Below, piece after piece: positions 54,563-61,919 of a stretch of DNA of 64,000 nucleotides. Position 1 is the first letter of the stretch. Each line of letters opens with the position of its first letter. The position numbers and the translations under genes are program-made. Location: NCBI GenBank assembly GCA_050730755.1, contig JBOHNR010000008.1, forward strand, positions 62,001 through 126,000. Reading direction: 5' to 3'. The stretch comes from CAVPPA01 sp050730755 (GTDB lineage: Bacteria > Patescibacteriota > Saccharimonadia > Saccharimonadales > UBA4665). Below the pieces are notes generated by a model that was not told where the DNA came from, ran no database searches, and saw only the letters and a program-made list of their open reading frames with translations.

Positions 54563-55234
54563 ATGTATCGCTTGGGCCATAGAATTAAACGCCATTATCG
54601 GCTGTACATTACCCTTTGCTTGTTGGTTATAGCATTGGTAGTAATCGTATCTATTTTTCAGCACGTTTTACGCCCTAATACTACTCTCAAACAAGTTGGC
54701 TCAAGCAGTAGTTATTACTCAGCTGGCAATACGGCCACTCAATTGATTAGCGAACCAAATTTTACGATTGACTTACCGGTCGGTTGGCACAGCGTTCCTG
54801 ATCCAGGTAGCCCATACAACGTATATAGTTGGCAAGGTACTGGGACTGACGCTGATCGCCACCTTGATGTCTATATTAGTGATATACCAACTAACCTGGC
54901 GATTAATCATCTGCTACCCGTTCAAGCTGTCGACAACCACATTAATGTGATTGGTAATGCCTCAGATAACTGTACGAACTTTACTCCCGCTGCCACGGAA
55001 GACGTTTCGGCCGGAACAGCTGCCGCCGAATGGGATGGTGTCAGCTTTATTTGTGATATGGCTAATTATGAACGAGATGTCGTGGCAATTGGCTCAGCTG
55101 AGGGTGTTAATGATATCACATTGGTTGGAAGTAGTGGCGATCAGCGTCAGGTTTTACTTGTTTATACTGACAATAACACGAACCCGGACTACTCTATTTT
55201 CAGCTCGATAGTCGAGAGCTTTCACCTGCAATAA
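54563..55234 (+). CDS. Single-anchor extracytoplasmic protein, unknown function
   Basis: A basic N-terminus, one membrane segment at about residues 14-36, then an exported domain of roughly 185 residues. The domain resembles small lipoprotein-like folds with the pattern FTIDLPVGWHSVPDPGS (PsbP/Mog1-like start seen in many exported proteins), one Cys pair (Cys at about 138 and 166) and a C-terminal helix (YSIFSSIVESFHL). Function unknown. Alone on its strand between the LexA-like gene and an opposite small gene. Confidence 0.6.
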   Translation: MYRLGHRIKRHYRLYITLCLLVIALVVIVSIFQHVLRPNTTLKQVGSSSSYYSAGNTATQLISEPNFTIDLPVGWHSVPDPGSPYNVYSWQGTGTDADRHLDVYISDIPTNLAINHLLPVQAVDNHINVIGNASDNCTNFTPAATEDVSAGTAAAEWDGVSFICDMANYERDVVAIGSAEGVNDITLVGSSGDQRQVLLVYTDNNTNPDYSIFSSIVESFHLQ

Positions 55235-55311
55235 ACCGAGCTAACTTCCGCCCAGTTTTTTAGGGCTTGTTGAATTGGCTAGGGGATTTATGAGTTAAAC
55301 TTTTAGACAAT

Positions 55312-55662
55312 CTAGTCTTCCAAGGCAGCAGTCGTGTTATTTTGCGCCAAAGCATCTATCGCAATAGCCCCTATGGCTTTATCAGTCAGTTCAAAACCAT
55401 TTTTACGAATTGAAACCGCTAATTCTTCGGTTTTTCCGCCTAGAGGGCGAATAACAAACGCCCCAATATTTCTTTCTAATAGACTCTCAACAGGTGTTGA
55501 AATTTCATAATCCGCGGAAACACCAGGCGATGAGTGGACCCTAACGCCTGTCAAAGCATCACTATCAATTGGAACAATTTCTCGACTAACCTCTACTTTA
55601 CCAAAACCAGGCAGAAAAGCAGGAGCATCACTGCCGTCATATCCAACCTCTACAGTAGTCAT
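55312..55662 (-). CDS. Small acidic protein, unknown function
   Basis: Not recognised. 116 residues, no membrane segment, acidic, beta-rich at the N-terminus (EVGYDGSDAPAFLPGFG) and helical at the C-terminus. A promoter with TTGCGT (55698-55693 on the minus strand), 16-base spacer and TATAAT (55676-55671) ends eight bases before ATG 55662, supporting a real gene with a near-leaderless message. The 3' flank to 55234 shows no other gene. Confidence 0.55.
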   Translation of the reverse strand: MTTVEVGYDGSDAPAFLPGFGKVEVSREIVPIDSDALTGVRVHSSPGVSADYEISTPVESLLERNIGAFVIRPLGGKTEELAVSIRKNGFELTDKAIGAIAIDALAQNNTTAALED

Positions 55663-55670
55663 TAATCAGA

Positions 55671-55698
55671 ATTATAAACATACTACTTTAAAACGCAA
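55671..55698 (-). promoter_or_regulatory. Promoter of the small acidic protein gene
   Basis: Minus strand: TTGCGT, 16-base spacer, perfect TATAAT, then eight bases to the ATG. Same architecture as the promoters at 2727 and 55727. Confidence 0.55.
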
Positions 55699-55726
55699 GC
55701 TTTTTAATTTAGTAGACCTTATTAAC

Positions 55727-55755
55727 TTGCTAAAAGTACTTATTTGTGCTATGGT
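55727..55755 (+). promoter_or_regulatory. Leaderless promoter of the anchored protein gene at 55762
   Basis: TTGCTA at 55727-55732, 17-base spacer, TATGGT at 55750-55755, then six bases to ATG 55762. A further TATAAT overlaps the start codon itself at 55758-55763. The spacing predicts transcription start at the A of the ATG. Confidence 0.55.
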
Positions 55756-55761
55756 AGTATA

Positions 55762-56448
55762 ATGCCACATAAACAAAATCAGTTTCCGCGCTTGCCAAAA
55801 GAAACATCACAGTTATCACAACTATCCCCAAAACCAGAAAAACCGTCTAGATTAAATCAAAAATTTAAGCGAAAAGTTGCAGCTGGTATAGCAGCTGCCG
55901 GACTTTTGATTGGTGCCGGGGCTTACGTTTCAAATACTCAAAATAAAGTTAATTCCCAGAAACAAGAAATTAGCACACTACATAAAGATCTAAAAGCAAA
56001 TGTCATAAATGCTCAGGAAGCTGCCTCCGCGGCAGCCGCCTACACTGAAGTGCTTAACAGCGGTTCAAAGGCTTATGTCCAGATATTGTATGGGAAATTG
56101 GACTATATAGGTGCCAAACCGAGTTTAAACTCGATTGAAGCACCGATAGTACTTATTAAAAATGGTAAATCTCTAACAGGAAGCTGGCTAGGTGCTATAG
56201 TCGACGAGCCTATTGGCCGGGTAGTAGTTGAAGCCATACCTTTCCAAGGTGGTCAATACCGGTTTGAGCCTTATGATCCTCAGAGCGATAATGCCCTTAA
56301 AATAGTTGATTTAGAAACTAATTTTGGTAAAACCGGTGTTTATGTAACGGCTATTGAGGGATCTAATAGCGATCCATCCCATCAAAAGACTCTAACCAGT
56401 CCTGATGGATCGATTTTACAGCCTGGGCTGCAACTAGGCATGAAATAA
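55762..56448 (+). CDS. Single-anchor protein with coiled coil, unknown function
   Basis: About 228 residues from ATG 55762: a polar Pro/Gln/Lys-rich cytoplasmic N-terminus (1-40), one membrane segment near 42-60, a helical coiled-coil-like stretch (NSQKQEISTLHKDLKANVINAQ onwards, abbreviated), then a beta-rich C-terminal domain (about 100-228) with Gly-rich turns. An upstream in-frame start at 55744 is disfavoured because the promoter overlaps it. No family recognised. Just upstream of the riboswitch-controlled gene but separated by about 240 bases and an own promoter. Confidence 0.58.
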   Translation: MPHKQNQFPRLPKETSQLSQLSPKPEKPSRLNQKFKRKVAAGIAAAGLLIGAGAYVSNTQNKVNSQKQEISTLHKDLKANVINAQEAASAAAAYTEVLNSGSKAYVQILYGKLDYIGAKPSLNSIEAPIVLIKNGKSLTGSWLGAIVDEPIGRVVVEAIPFQGGQYRFEPYDPQSDNALKIVDLETNFGKTGVYVTAIEGSNSDPSHQKTLTSPDGSILQPGLQLGMK

Positions 56449-56531
56449 GACACGCCTTTTGAAAATGTTAATTTGATAATATTACTTCTTGTAGACACCT
56501 GAGTGTATTTATGGGCGCTGGTCTAGGCTGT

Positions 56532-56537
56532 TATAAT
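56532..56537 (+). promoter_or_regulatory. -10 box of the riboswitch transcript
   Basis: TATAAT at 56532-56537, with only a weak -35 (TTATGG at 56509-56514, 17-base spacer). Transcription would begin near 56544, shortly before the conserved cobalamin-binding core, so the 5' paired element of the aptamer would be short or the true promoter lies further upstream. Confidence 0.4.
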
Positions 56538-56543
56538 ACTAAA

Positions 56544-56647
56544 CGTTAACAATCAAAACCGGAATCAGGGTGAAATTCCCTGGCTGTGCCGCAACTGTTA
56601 TAGCCAGATACGGTTAAAGTCTCCCGAGCAGGAGCGGCGAATTGATT
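56544..56647 (+). promoter_or_regulatory. Cobalamin (B12) riboswitch aptamer
   Basis: Contains the B12-box core: GGAATCAGGGTGAAATTCC at 56561-56579, then CTGGCTGTGCCGCAACTGT at 56580-56598, agreeing with the Rfam cobalamin consensus (GGGAA..GGTG.AA..CC..GCTG..CCGCAACTGT). GCCGC (56588-56592) can pair with GCGGC (56634-56638), enclosing CTCC-CGAGCA-GGAG. AGCCAG (56602-56607) can pair with either CTGGCT at 56580-56585 or CTGGCT at 56656-56661, a possible switch between aptamer and antiterminator. Ligand class (adenosyl- or hydroxo/methylcobalamin) is not determined. It should turn the downstream gene down when B12 is available. Confidence 0.82.
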
Positions 56648-56686
56648 AAAAAACCCTGGCTCGGCAAAAGAGTGAGGGTATTTTTT
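56648..56686 (+). terminator. Intrinsic terminator of the riboswitch (expression platform)
   Basis: Hairpin CCCTGGCTC (56654-56662) with GAGTGAGGG (56670-56678), one mismatch and one wobble, followed by TATTTTTT. The 3' arm also contains GAGGG, the only ribosome-site-like sequence before GTG 56691, so folding would block both elongation and initiation. The 5' arm shares CTGGCT with the aptamer-pairing alternative described for the riboswitch. Confidence 0.75.
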
Positions 56687-56690
56687 AAAA

Positions 56691-57848
56691 GTGGCCGCAA
56701 GAGCTGAAAAGCTACCTGGACAATATGACAATCACGATCAAATTGATCGTCAGTTAGGTTTATACGATGAAGCTTCGACTTTATTCGCCGAAACTCTTGA
56801 TGGCAACATGCGGACCGAGTTTTTACTCCGCTTTGACGGAGAAGAGCTTTATAGTCACGACGGCCAGGCCTTAAAGTCTGTTTTTCAGGATTCGATAAAT
56901 GCGGCTGAGAAACTAGCCGAAAGCCAACCTAATTTTTTATTCGAACTAAGACGACGTCAAATCGAACTAGAAGAGTATCAGGATATGCTGGCTTTGGCAC
57001 GAAGTGGAAAGCATAACACCATGGTAGTAGTATCGGACTTTCCACCTGAACTGATGACTGCAAAAGAAAGTATGGGTGGCTATAATAAAAGCCGCCAACA
57101 AACGATGTTAAGAGTCATTACGCGGCAAGCTGGCGGGTCGCTGAGAATGATCTCGCAGAGCTTGGATCGTTCCAACCGCCCAGCTCTGGAGGCTATTTAC
57201 GCTCATTTCGGACTTAAACCAAATGACGGCGAATTGTTAGGCCAGCGGATCTTCACTGAAATTGCCCAGGAAGAGCAAGTTTATCTGGATGATTTTTTAA
57301 CTGGTCTTTATGATAAGTCTTTGACTGATCAATACGGTGGTCATTGGTATGCTGGGCGAAGTAGTGGAGACACCGACAACACCTATGACTTTGTCAGGCG
57401 GCAATCTGATTTATTGCACTATTATGTCCAGTCCAGGCTAGATAATTCAGATTGGGTTGAAAAACTAGACTATAACGTGGCGGCAACTTTTGCCAAACGT
57501 TTCAAGCGATATTCAGAGCTTAAATATGACTACCAGTTTAACCCCTCTGGACTACCCCACAATCTAATGGCTGAAGTAGCCAATGACGGCGCCAAAGCTC
57601 AGGCTCAAGGTCTTAGTTTCAACAGCTGTGGTACTACGCTTGGGCCGTCTGAATCGGATCTTCAAAAGGCCGGTTATGGGAATAAGACAAATGAAGCTAG
57701 TTCGTATAAGTTTGATAAAAAGATGTACTGCGTTGTTTGCCAGGTACCACCCAAAGAAACCGAGAAACCGAAAATGTGCGGACCTTGCGGCATCTGTCAA
57801 AAGTGTGACCTAAAACTTAGTAGTCACCCAAAAGTCACAGTCATTTAA
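56691..57848 (+). CDS. B12-riboswitch-controlled protein of unknown function with C-terminal cysteine cluster
   Basis: Not recognised. 385 residues, cytoplasmic, mostly helical and charged. Residues 1-250 are rich in Glu/Gln/Arg/Leu with HNTMVVVSDFPPELM and NKSRQQTMLRVITRQAGG segments. A conserved-looking GLSFNSCGTTLGPSE stretch occurs near 305. The end has CVVC (347-350) and CGPCGICQKC (363-372), six cysteines in three CxxC pairs, suited to zinc or an iron-sulfur cluster. GTG 56691 follows the terminator directly; no ATG in frame nearby fits. Since B12 riboswitches mostly control B12 uptake, synthesis or B12-independent substitutes, it may be an enzyme or regulator replacing or serving a B12-dependent process. 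This is speculation. Confidence 0.72.
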   Translation: MAARAEKLPGQYDNHDQIDRQLGLYDEASTLFAETLDGNMRTEFLLRFDGEELYSHDGQALKSVFQDSINAAEKLAESQPNFLFELRRRQIELEEYQDMLALARSGKHNTMVVVSDFPPELMTAKESMGGYNKSRQQTMLRVITRQAGGSLRMISQSLDRSNRPALEAIYAHFGLKPNDGELLGQRIFTEIAQEEQVYLDDFLTGLYDKSLTDQYGGHWYAGRSSGDTDNTYDFVRRQSDLLHYYVQSRLDNSDWVEKLDYNVAATFAKRFKRYSELKYDYQFNPSGLPHNLMAEVANDGAKAQAQGLSFNSCGTTLGPSESDLQKAGYGNKTNEASSYKFDKKMYCVVCQVPPKETEKPKMCGPCGICQKCDLKLSSHPKVTVI

Positions 57849-57876
57849 GTAAAGATTAATTTAAGATAACTATTTC

Positions 57877-57938
57877 CCGATCAACCAGGTGTCAATTCAT
57901 TCAAATACCAACCTAAGATTGGTCTAATCGGATTTTTT
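57877..57938. terminator. Terminator between convergent genes
   Basis: ACCAA (57907-57911) pairs with TTGGT (57919-57923) in an outer pairing CCGAT (57877-57881) with ATCGG (57927-57931), followed by ATTTTTT on the plus strand. It would end the transcript of the riboswitch-controlled gene. The dsbA-like gene ends 11 bases later on the other strand. Confidence 0.5.
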
Positions 57939-57948
57939 CAATAAGTTT

Positions 57949-58611
57949 CTAGCTTGGATTTTGCTTAGCTATGGCCGCATTCAGATAGGTCGAGAAGGCA
58001 GCCACGCTTGGTTCATCGTTAGAACCGATCAGATTTTCGTTATTTAAAGTTTTACCGTCAAGAATAAAGGTGGGTGTGGCCATTTCGTCGCCAGTCTTAT
58101 TGAAGGCAGCGATGTCAGCGTTGATAGCGTTATTGACTTGATTGCTGGCGTAGTCCTTGTTAAAAGTAGTCATATTTAAGCCAAGTTGTTTGGCATAGGA
58201 ATCGAAGTAGGTTAGGGGGTTACTCGATGATACCCACTGGGTTTGGTTATCGTAAAGTAAATCGTGCATCTGCCAGAATTTATTCTGGTCACTGGCCGCT
58301 TCAGCTGCCCGAGCACCGGCAAAAGCATTAGGGTGAATTTGGGTCAGCGGCAGATTACGGAACTGGAACTTTATTTGAGTTATATAATCGGCCACGACTT
58401 GCTTAACTGTCGGGTAAAACTCTTCGCAAATAGGGCATTCATAATCGCCATACTCGATTAAGGTAACATGTTTAGTGTCACTGCCCTCGACATGCTCAGT
58501 TGGCTTAGTGTTAGTATTGCCTGAGTTTGCCTGATTATGATTAGTCACTAAGACAATGCCACCAAGTATAGCCGCGATAATTATAACTGCTAACCAAAAT
58601 TGTTTTGACAT
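57949..58611 (-). CDS. Membrane-anchored DsbA-like thioredoxin-fold protein
   Basis: Probable thiol oxidoreductase acting outside the membrane to form disulfides in exported proteins, of which this window has many with paired cysteines. Seen: membrane anchor at residues 5-23, a Thr/Asn linker, then a thioredoxin-fold DsbA domain (about 48-220) with active site C59-P-I-C62 (YGDYECPICEEF), the inserted helical segment, and the cis-Pro region EMATPTFILDG. 220 residues. GAGGAG lies 12-14 bases before ATG 58611. No DsbB or VKOR partner is in the window. Confidence 0.85.
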   Translation of the reverse strand: MSKQFWLAVIIIAAILGGIVLVTNHNQANSGNTNTKPTEHVEGSDTKHVTLIEYGDYECPICEEFYPTVKQVVADYITQIKFQFRNLPLTQIHPNAFAGARAAEAASDQNKFWQMHDLLYDNQTQWVSSSNPLTYFDSYAKQLGLNMTTFNKDYASNQVNNAINADIAAFNKTGDEMATPTFILDGKTLNNENLIGSNDEPSVAAFSTYLNAAIAKQNPS

Positions 58612-58752
58612 ATGACGGCTATTCTCCTCAACTAGAATTGACTAGTAATAGTTAGTATACAACACTGTACTAAAGACAAAATGTAAAGCCTTTTTGGCTA
58701 GAGTAATCACCATAGCCCAAAGCGCTTAGTAAATGCTAAGATAAGAAATAGT

Positions 58753-59811
58753 ATGATCGCCTTTATACTAGCAATTATTTTGATCTTATTAGCTATTGTG
58801 GCTCTAGCCCTCGAAAAGACTTACTTTAATCTTCCAGCTAAGGAATTAAAGAGATTGGCTGTCCTAGGTGATCCACTATCTAAAACTTTGTACCGAGCTG
58901 AAGCGTACGGCTCGGAACTAAAATTACTGCTCTGGCTTATAGCCGGGCTAAGTGCCGCTGGCGGCTTCGTTCTTTTGGCTCGCCTTGCTCCGGCCTACTT
59001 GGGATTTTTAGTTGTTGTGATCAGCCTTTGGCTAGCTTTTGTGTGGATACCCCGTAGCCGGCTAACTAATGCCGGCGTCAAACTGGCGGTGATTTGCACG
59101 CCAACGCTGGTCCAAGTCTTAAGAATTTTTCATCCAGTTGCCGTCTTTATGGCTAGTTATAGCGGCCGCTATGTCGCCGATCCGCACACCGGTCTTTATG
59201 AAACAGACGATGTCCTTGAGCTAATCGAAAGACAAAAAGGTCAACCAGATAACCGGATTGGCCAAAGAGAACTGGAACTGATGCGCAATGTTTTGCAGTT
59301 TGGCGACCACCACGTCAGGGATTTAGTTATACCTAAACGAAAAGTTAAAGCGCTTAATCTGGACGATAATATCGGGCCGGTCTTACTTGATGAGCTACAT
59401 GCTAGCGGTCATGTCCGTTTTCCGGTTTATGAGAGTAAGTCGACCAACATAGTCGGTACATTTTCGATCGATCACCTGAAGGATATAACTACTCAAGGTA
59501 AAATCAAGGACTATTATGAACGACGAGTCGCCTATGTCCACGAAGAGGATAATCTGCAGGCAGGTCTAAGGGCATTTTATGAAACGCAGCAGCCGCTGTT
59601 GGTTGTGGTCAATGGCTTTAATGAATACGTTGGCATTATCACCCTGCACGATACTCTCCATCGTTTACTAGGTACCGATGATGGCCAAACCGCTGAAAGT
59701 CATAGCGACCGTAAAGCGGTGGCCGCCCGTTATACCCATCCGGATGATCCGCTGCCTGAGCCAAAACTAGAAGAAAATGTAATTGAAAACTCATCTGAGG
59801 TGGTAGAATAA
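58753..59811 (+). CDS. CNNM/CorC-type CBS-domain membrane protein
   Basis: Family of magnesium/cobalt-related transporters or hemolysin-like proteins. Seen: three or so membrane segments in residues 1-110 (an abbreviated DUF21/CNNM domain), then the family signature QRELELMRNVLQFGDHHVRDLVIPKRKV near 165-195, and two CBS domains to about residue 315, ending with a hydrophilic acidic tail. The usual CorC_HlyC C-terminal domain is absent and the membrane part is shorter than normal. ATG 58753; a TAAGAT at 58737-58742 ends ten bases upstream. Followed by aspS on the same strand. Confidence 0.75.
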   Translation: MIAFILAIILILLAIVALALEKTYFNLPAKELKRLAVLGDPLSKTLYRAEAYGSELKLLLWLIAGLSAAGGFVLLARLAPAYLGFLVVVISLWLAFVWIPRSRLTNAGVKLAVICTPTLVQVLRIFHPVAVFMASYSGRYVADPHTGLYETDDVLELIERQKGQPDNRIGQRELELMRNVLQFGDHHVRDLVIPKRKVKALNLDDNIGPVLLDELHASGHVRFPVYESKSTNIVGTFSIDHLKDITTQGKIKDYYERRVAYVHEEDNLQAGLRAFYETQQPLLVVVNGFNEYVGIITLHDTLHRLLGTDDGQTAESHSDRKAVAARYTHPDDPLPEPKLEENVIENSSEVVE

Positions 59812-59887
59812 CTTCAAAGATGAGCCGAGAGCCGATTAGGCTCATAGCTAGAGTAATAAATTTAGCTGAGCAAGGGAAAGAGTATAG

Positions 59888-61198
59888 ATGAGAATACTGA
59901 GTAATGACGTCAAAAACCACGTTGGTGAAAAACTCCAGGTTGAAGGCTGGCTTCACAAAAAGCGTCTGCTCGGTGGCTTAACTTTCATAAACGTTAGAGA
60001 CCGCCGTGGTCTTATCCAAGTTGTTCTCGAAGATAAAACTGAGGTTGAAAAACTACGGGGTTTGCAAATTGGCACGATTTTAAAAGTTAACGGCACAGTC
60101 GTTTCGGAGTCCCGGGCACCAGGCGGGGCTGAACTACATGACGCCAGCTTGGAAATTATGGTGCCAGTTAGCGCCGAGCCGCCAATTGAAATCGACAAAC
60201 CAATCGATCACAAAGCCGAGAATCTTGATACCTTGTTTGAGTACCGTGTTTTAAACGTTCGCAATTTGACCGAACAAACAATTTTTAAAATCCGCTCAGC
60301 AATGCTAGGTTATCTGCGAGACTTTCTAACCGACCATGAATTCATTGAGATTCAAACGCCGAAACTAATTGCCGGCGCCACTGAAGGCGGTACCGAACTG
60401 TTTAAGGTCGATTATTTTGGCCAAGAAGCCACCTTAGCTCAAAGTCCTCAGCTTTATAAGCAAATTATGGTTGGTGCCTTTGAGCGAGTTTTTGAAATCG
60501 CTCCAGCTTTTCGGGCTGAACCGAGCGCTACCACCAGGCATATGAGTGAAGTCATGATGCTTGATTTGGAAATGGGTTTTGTAAATAGCCACGATGAAGT
60601 TCTGGATATGATCGGCGATATGACGGTCTATGCTCTTAAAAAGGTTTACCAGCAGCACGAACCGGAATTGAAGTCTTTAAACGCCCCGCCTCTAATCCTT
60701 AACGGCAAGGTGCCTAAAATGACCGTTACCAAAATCCATCAACTTTATAGCCAAGCGATGAACAAAGACACGACTAAAGAAAAGGATCTTATACCAGAGG
60801 AAGAACGTTTCATCTGCGATTATGCCAAGGAAAAGATGGGCAGTGAACTAGTTTTTGCCACTCACTTTCCAGTCGAAGCCATGAAATTTTATCATCAGGT
60901 TAACCCAGATGACCCAAGTACCGTTTTATGGGGTGATTTGCTCTTCCGTGGTTTGGAAATCGCTACCTGTCCGCTGCGCGAATATCACTACGAGAAATTA
61001 ATCGAACAAATGAAAAAAGCCGGCTTAGACATTAATCACCCGGGGTATAAATACTATTTACAAGCCTTTAAATACGGTTTGCCCCAACACGGCGGCTGCG
61101 GCTTCGGGATCGATCGTTTTGTCGAAAAAACAATTGGTCTTTCTAATGTTAAAGAGGCAACACTGTTTCCAAGAGACATAAACCGACTGACTCCATAA
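59888..61198 (+). CDS. aspS: Archaeal-type aspartate--tRNA ligase, probably non-discriminating
   Basis: Class IIb aminoacyl-tRNA synthetase charging tRNA-Asp and perhaps tRNA-Asn. Seen: N-terminal OB anticodon-binding domain, no bacterial GAD insertion (436 residues instead of about 590), motif 2 FRAEPSATTRHMSE, and motif 3 at GCGFGIDRFVEKTIGLSNVKE ending in LFPRD, the archaeal/eukaryotic form. His23 in GWLH matches the His of non-discriminating archaeal enzymes (Trp26 in the discriminating Thermococcus enzyme), and APGG replaces the Lys region. If so, Asn-tRNA would need GatCAB. No such genes are in the window. Confidence 0.85.
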   Translation: MRILSNDVKNHVGEKLQVEGWLHKKRLLGGLTFINVRDRRGLIQVVLEDKTEVEKLRGLQIGTILKVNGTVVSESRAPGGAELHDASLEIMVPVSAEPPIEIDKPIDHKAENLDTLFEYRVLNVRNLTEQTIFKIRSAMLGYLRDFLTDHEFIEIQTPKLIAGATEGGTELFKVDYFGQEATLAQSPQLYKQIMVGAFERVFEIAPAFRAEPSATTRHMSEVMMLDLEMGFVNSHDEVLDMIGDMTVYALKKVYQQHEPELKSLNAPPLILNGKVPKMTVTKIHQLYSQAMNKDTTKEKDLIPEEERFICDYAKEKMGSELVFATHFPVEAMKFYHQVNPDDPSTVLWGDLLFRGLEIATCPLREYHYEKLIEQMKKAGLDINHPGYKYYLQAFKYGLPQHGGCGFGIDRFVEKTIGLSNVKEATLFPRDINRLTP

Positions 61199-61243
61199 TT
61201 TTCGAAGTCACAACATAAGCTAAAATTCACCAAGACTATTTTT

Positions 61244-61678
61244 TTAAGCAGTTGGACCAAATTCGGGCAGTATAAAATTATCGGTCGATATGTCTTTGGC
61301 AACCCGGGCAGCCTCGGCTATTAGTTGGTCTGGCGTCAGGGACGGAATATCTTCCCAGAAATCCTCACTCAAACCTAGATCTACCCGATCATCTTTGGCG
61401 GGCCCCGTGTAGCCGTGCTCACAAACTCTTTCAGCTAAGGCAGCCAATCTAATTTCTCGGCCACGATGTACCAAAGCACCTAAAAGGTCATCATGGGTAT
61501 GTCTTAAGAATCTCCGTTGATAGGTTAAAAAATATTCAGAATCTTCTTTGGCGCTTTGAATATCACGATTTTTGAGAATCGTCCGAAGCTGGACATCGCT
61601 GCCGAGATGTTTATGTATCTGTTCAATATTGAATCTAGCTGGGCTGGGCTGAATTGGTCGTTTCTGCCATGTACTCAT
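61244..61678 (-). CDS. Small cytoplasmic protein, unknown function
   Basis: Not recognised. 144 residues, charged, helix-rich, no membrane segment: RFNIEQIHKHLGSD, a central RRFLRHTHDDLLGALVHRGRE stretch and a C-terminal segment with many Asp/Glu. A promoter with TTGAAA (61714-61709), 18-base spacer and TAGACT (61690-61685) on the minus strand ends six bases before ATG 61678, supporting a leaderless gene. Converges with aspS after 45 bases. Confidence 0.6.
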   Translation of the reverse strand: MSTWQKRPIQPSPARFNIEQIHKHLGSDVQLRTILKNRDIQSAKEDSEYFLTYQRRFLRHTHDDLLGALVHRGREIRLAALAERVCEHGYTGPAKDDRVDLGLSEDFWEDIPSLTPDQLIAEAARVAKDISTDNFILPEFGPTA

Positions 61679-61684
61679 AAATTT

Positions 61685-61714
61685 AGTCTACATCAGCTGT
61701 CAATAATCTTTCAA
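61685..61714 (-). promoter_or_regulatory. Leaderless promoter of the 61244 gene
   Basis: TTGAAA, 18-base spacer, TAGACT, six bases, ATG. A T-then-A palindrome (61726-61752, TTTTTGGCTG against CAGCC-T-AAAAA) just upstream could be an operator; its T-run lies before the stem, not after, so it is not a terminator for either strand. Confidence 0.45.
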
Positions 61715-61919
61715 ATAAGTTAAACTTTTTGGCTGTCTAGGCAGCCTAAAAAGCCTCTAAATCGCAGGCTAATCAATGAATTGAAACCAGCCTATGCAAA
61801 TGTAGGTTAAAAAAGCAAAATTAATCTGTTATTTTTAATTTCTTTTCTACCTATCCTTTATATATAATATATATACTTCATAAACTTACTTATATTAATG
61901 GTGGGATTAAGAGTCAATC

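Noticed and set aside
61726..61752. Palindrome resembling an intrinsic terminator
   Set aside because: The T-run precedes the stem and A-run follows it on both readings, so it cannot end transcription in either direction. It may be a protein-binding site.
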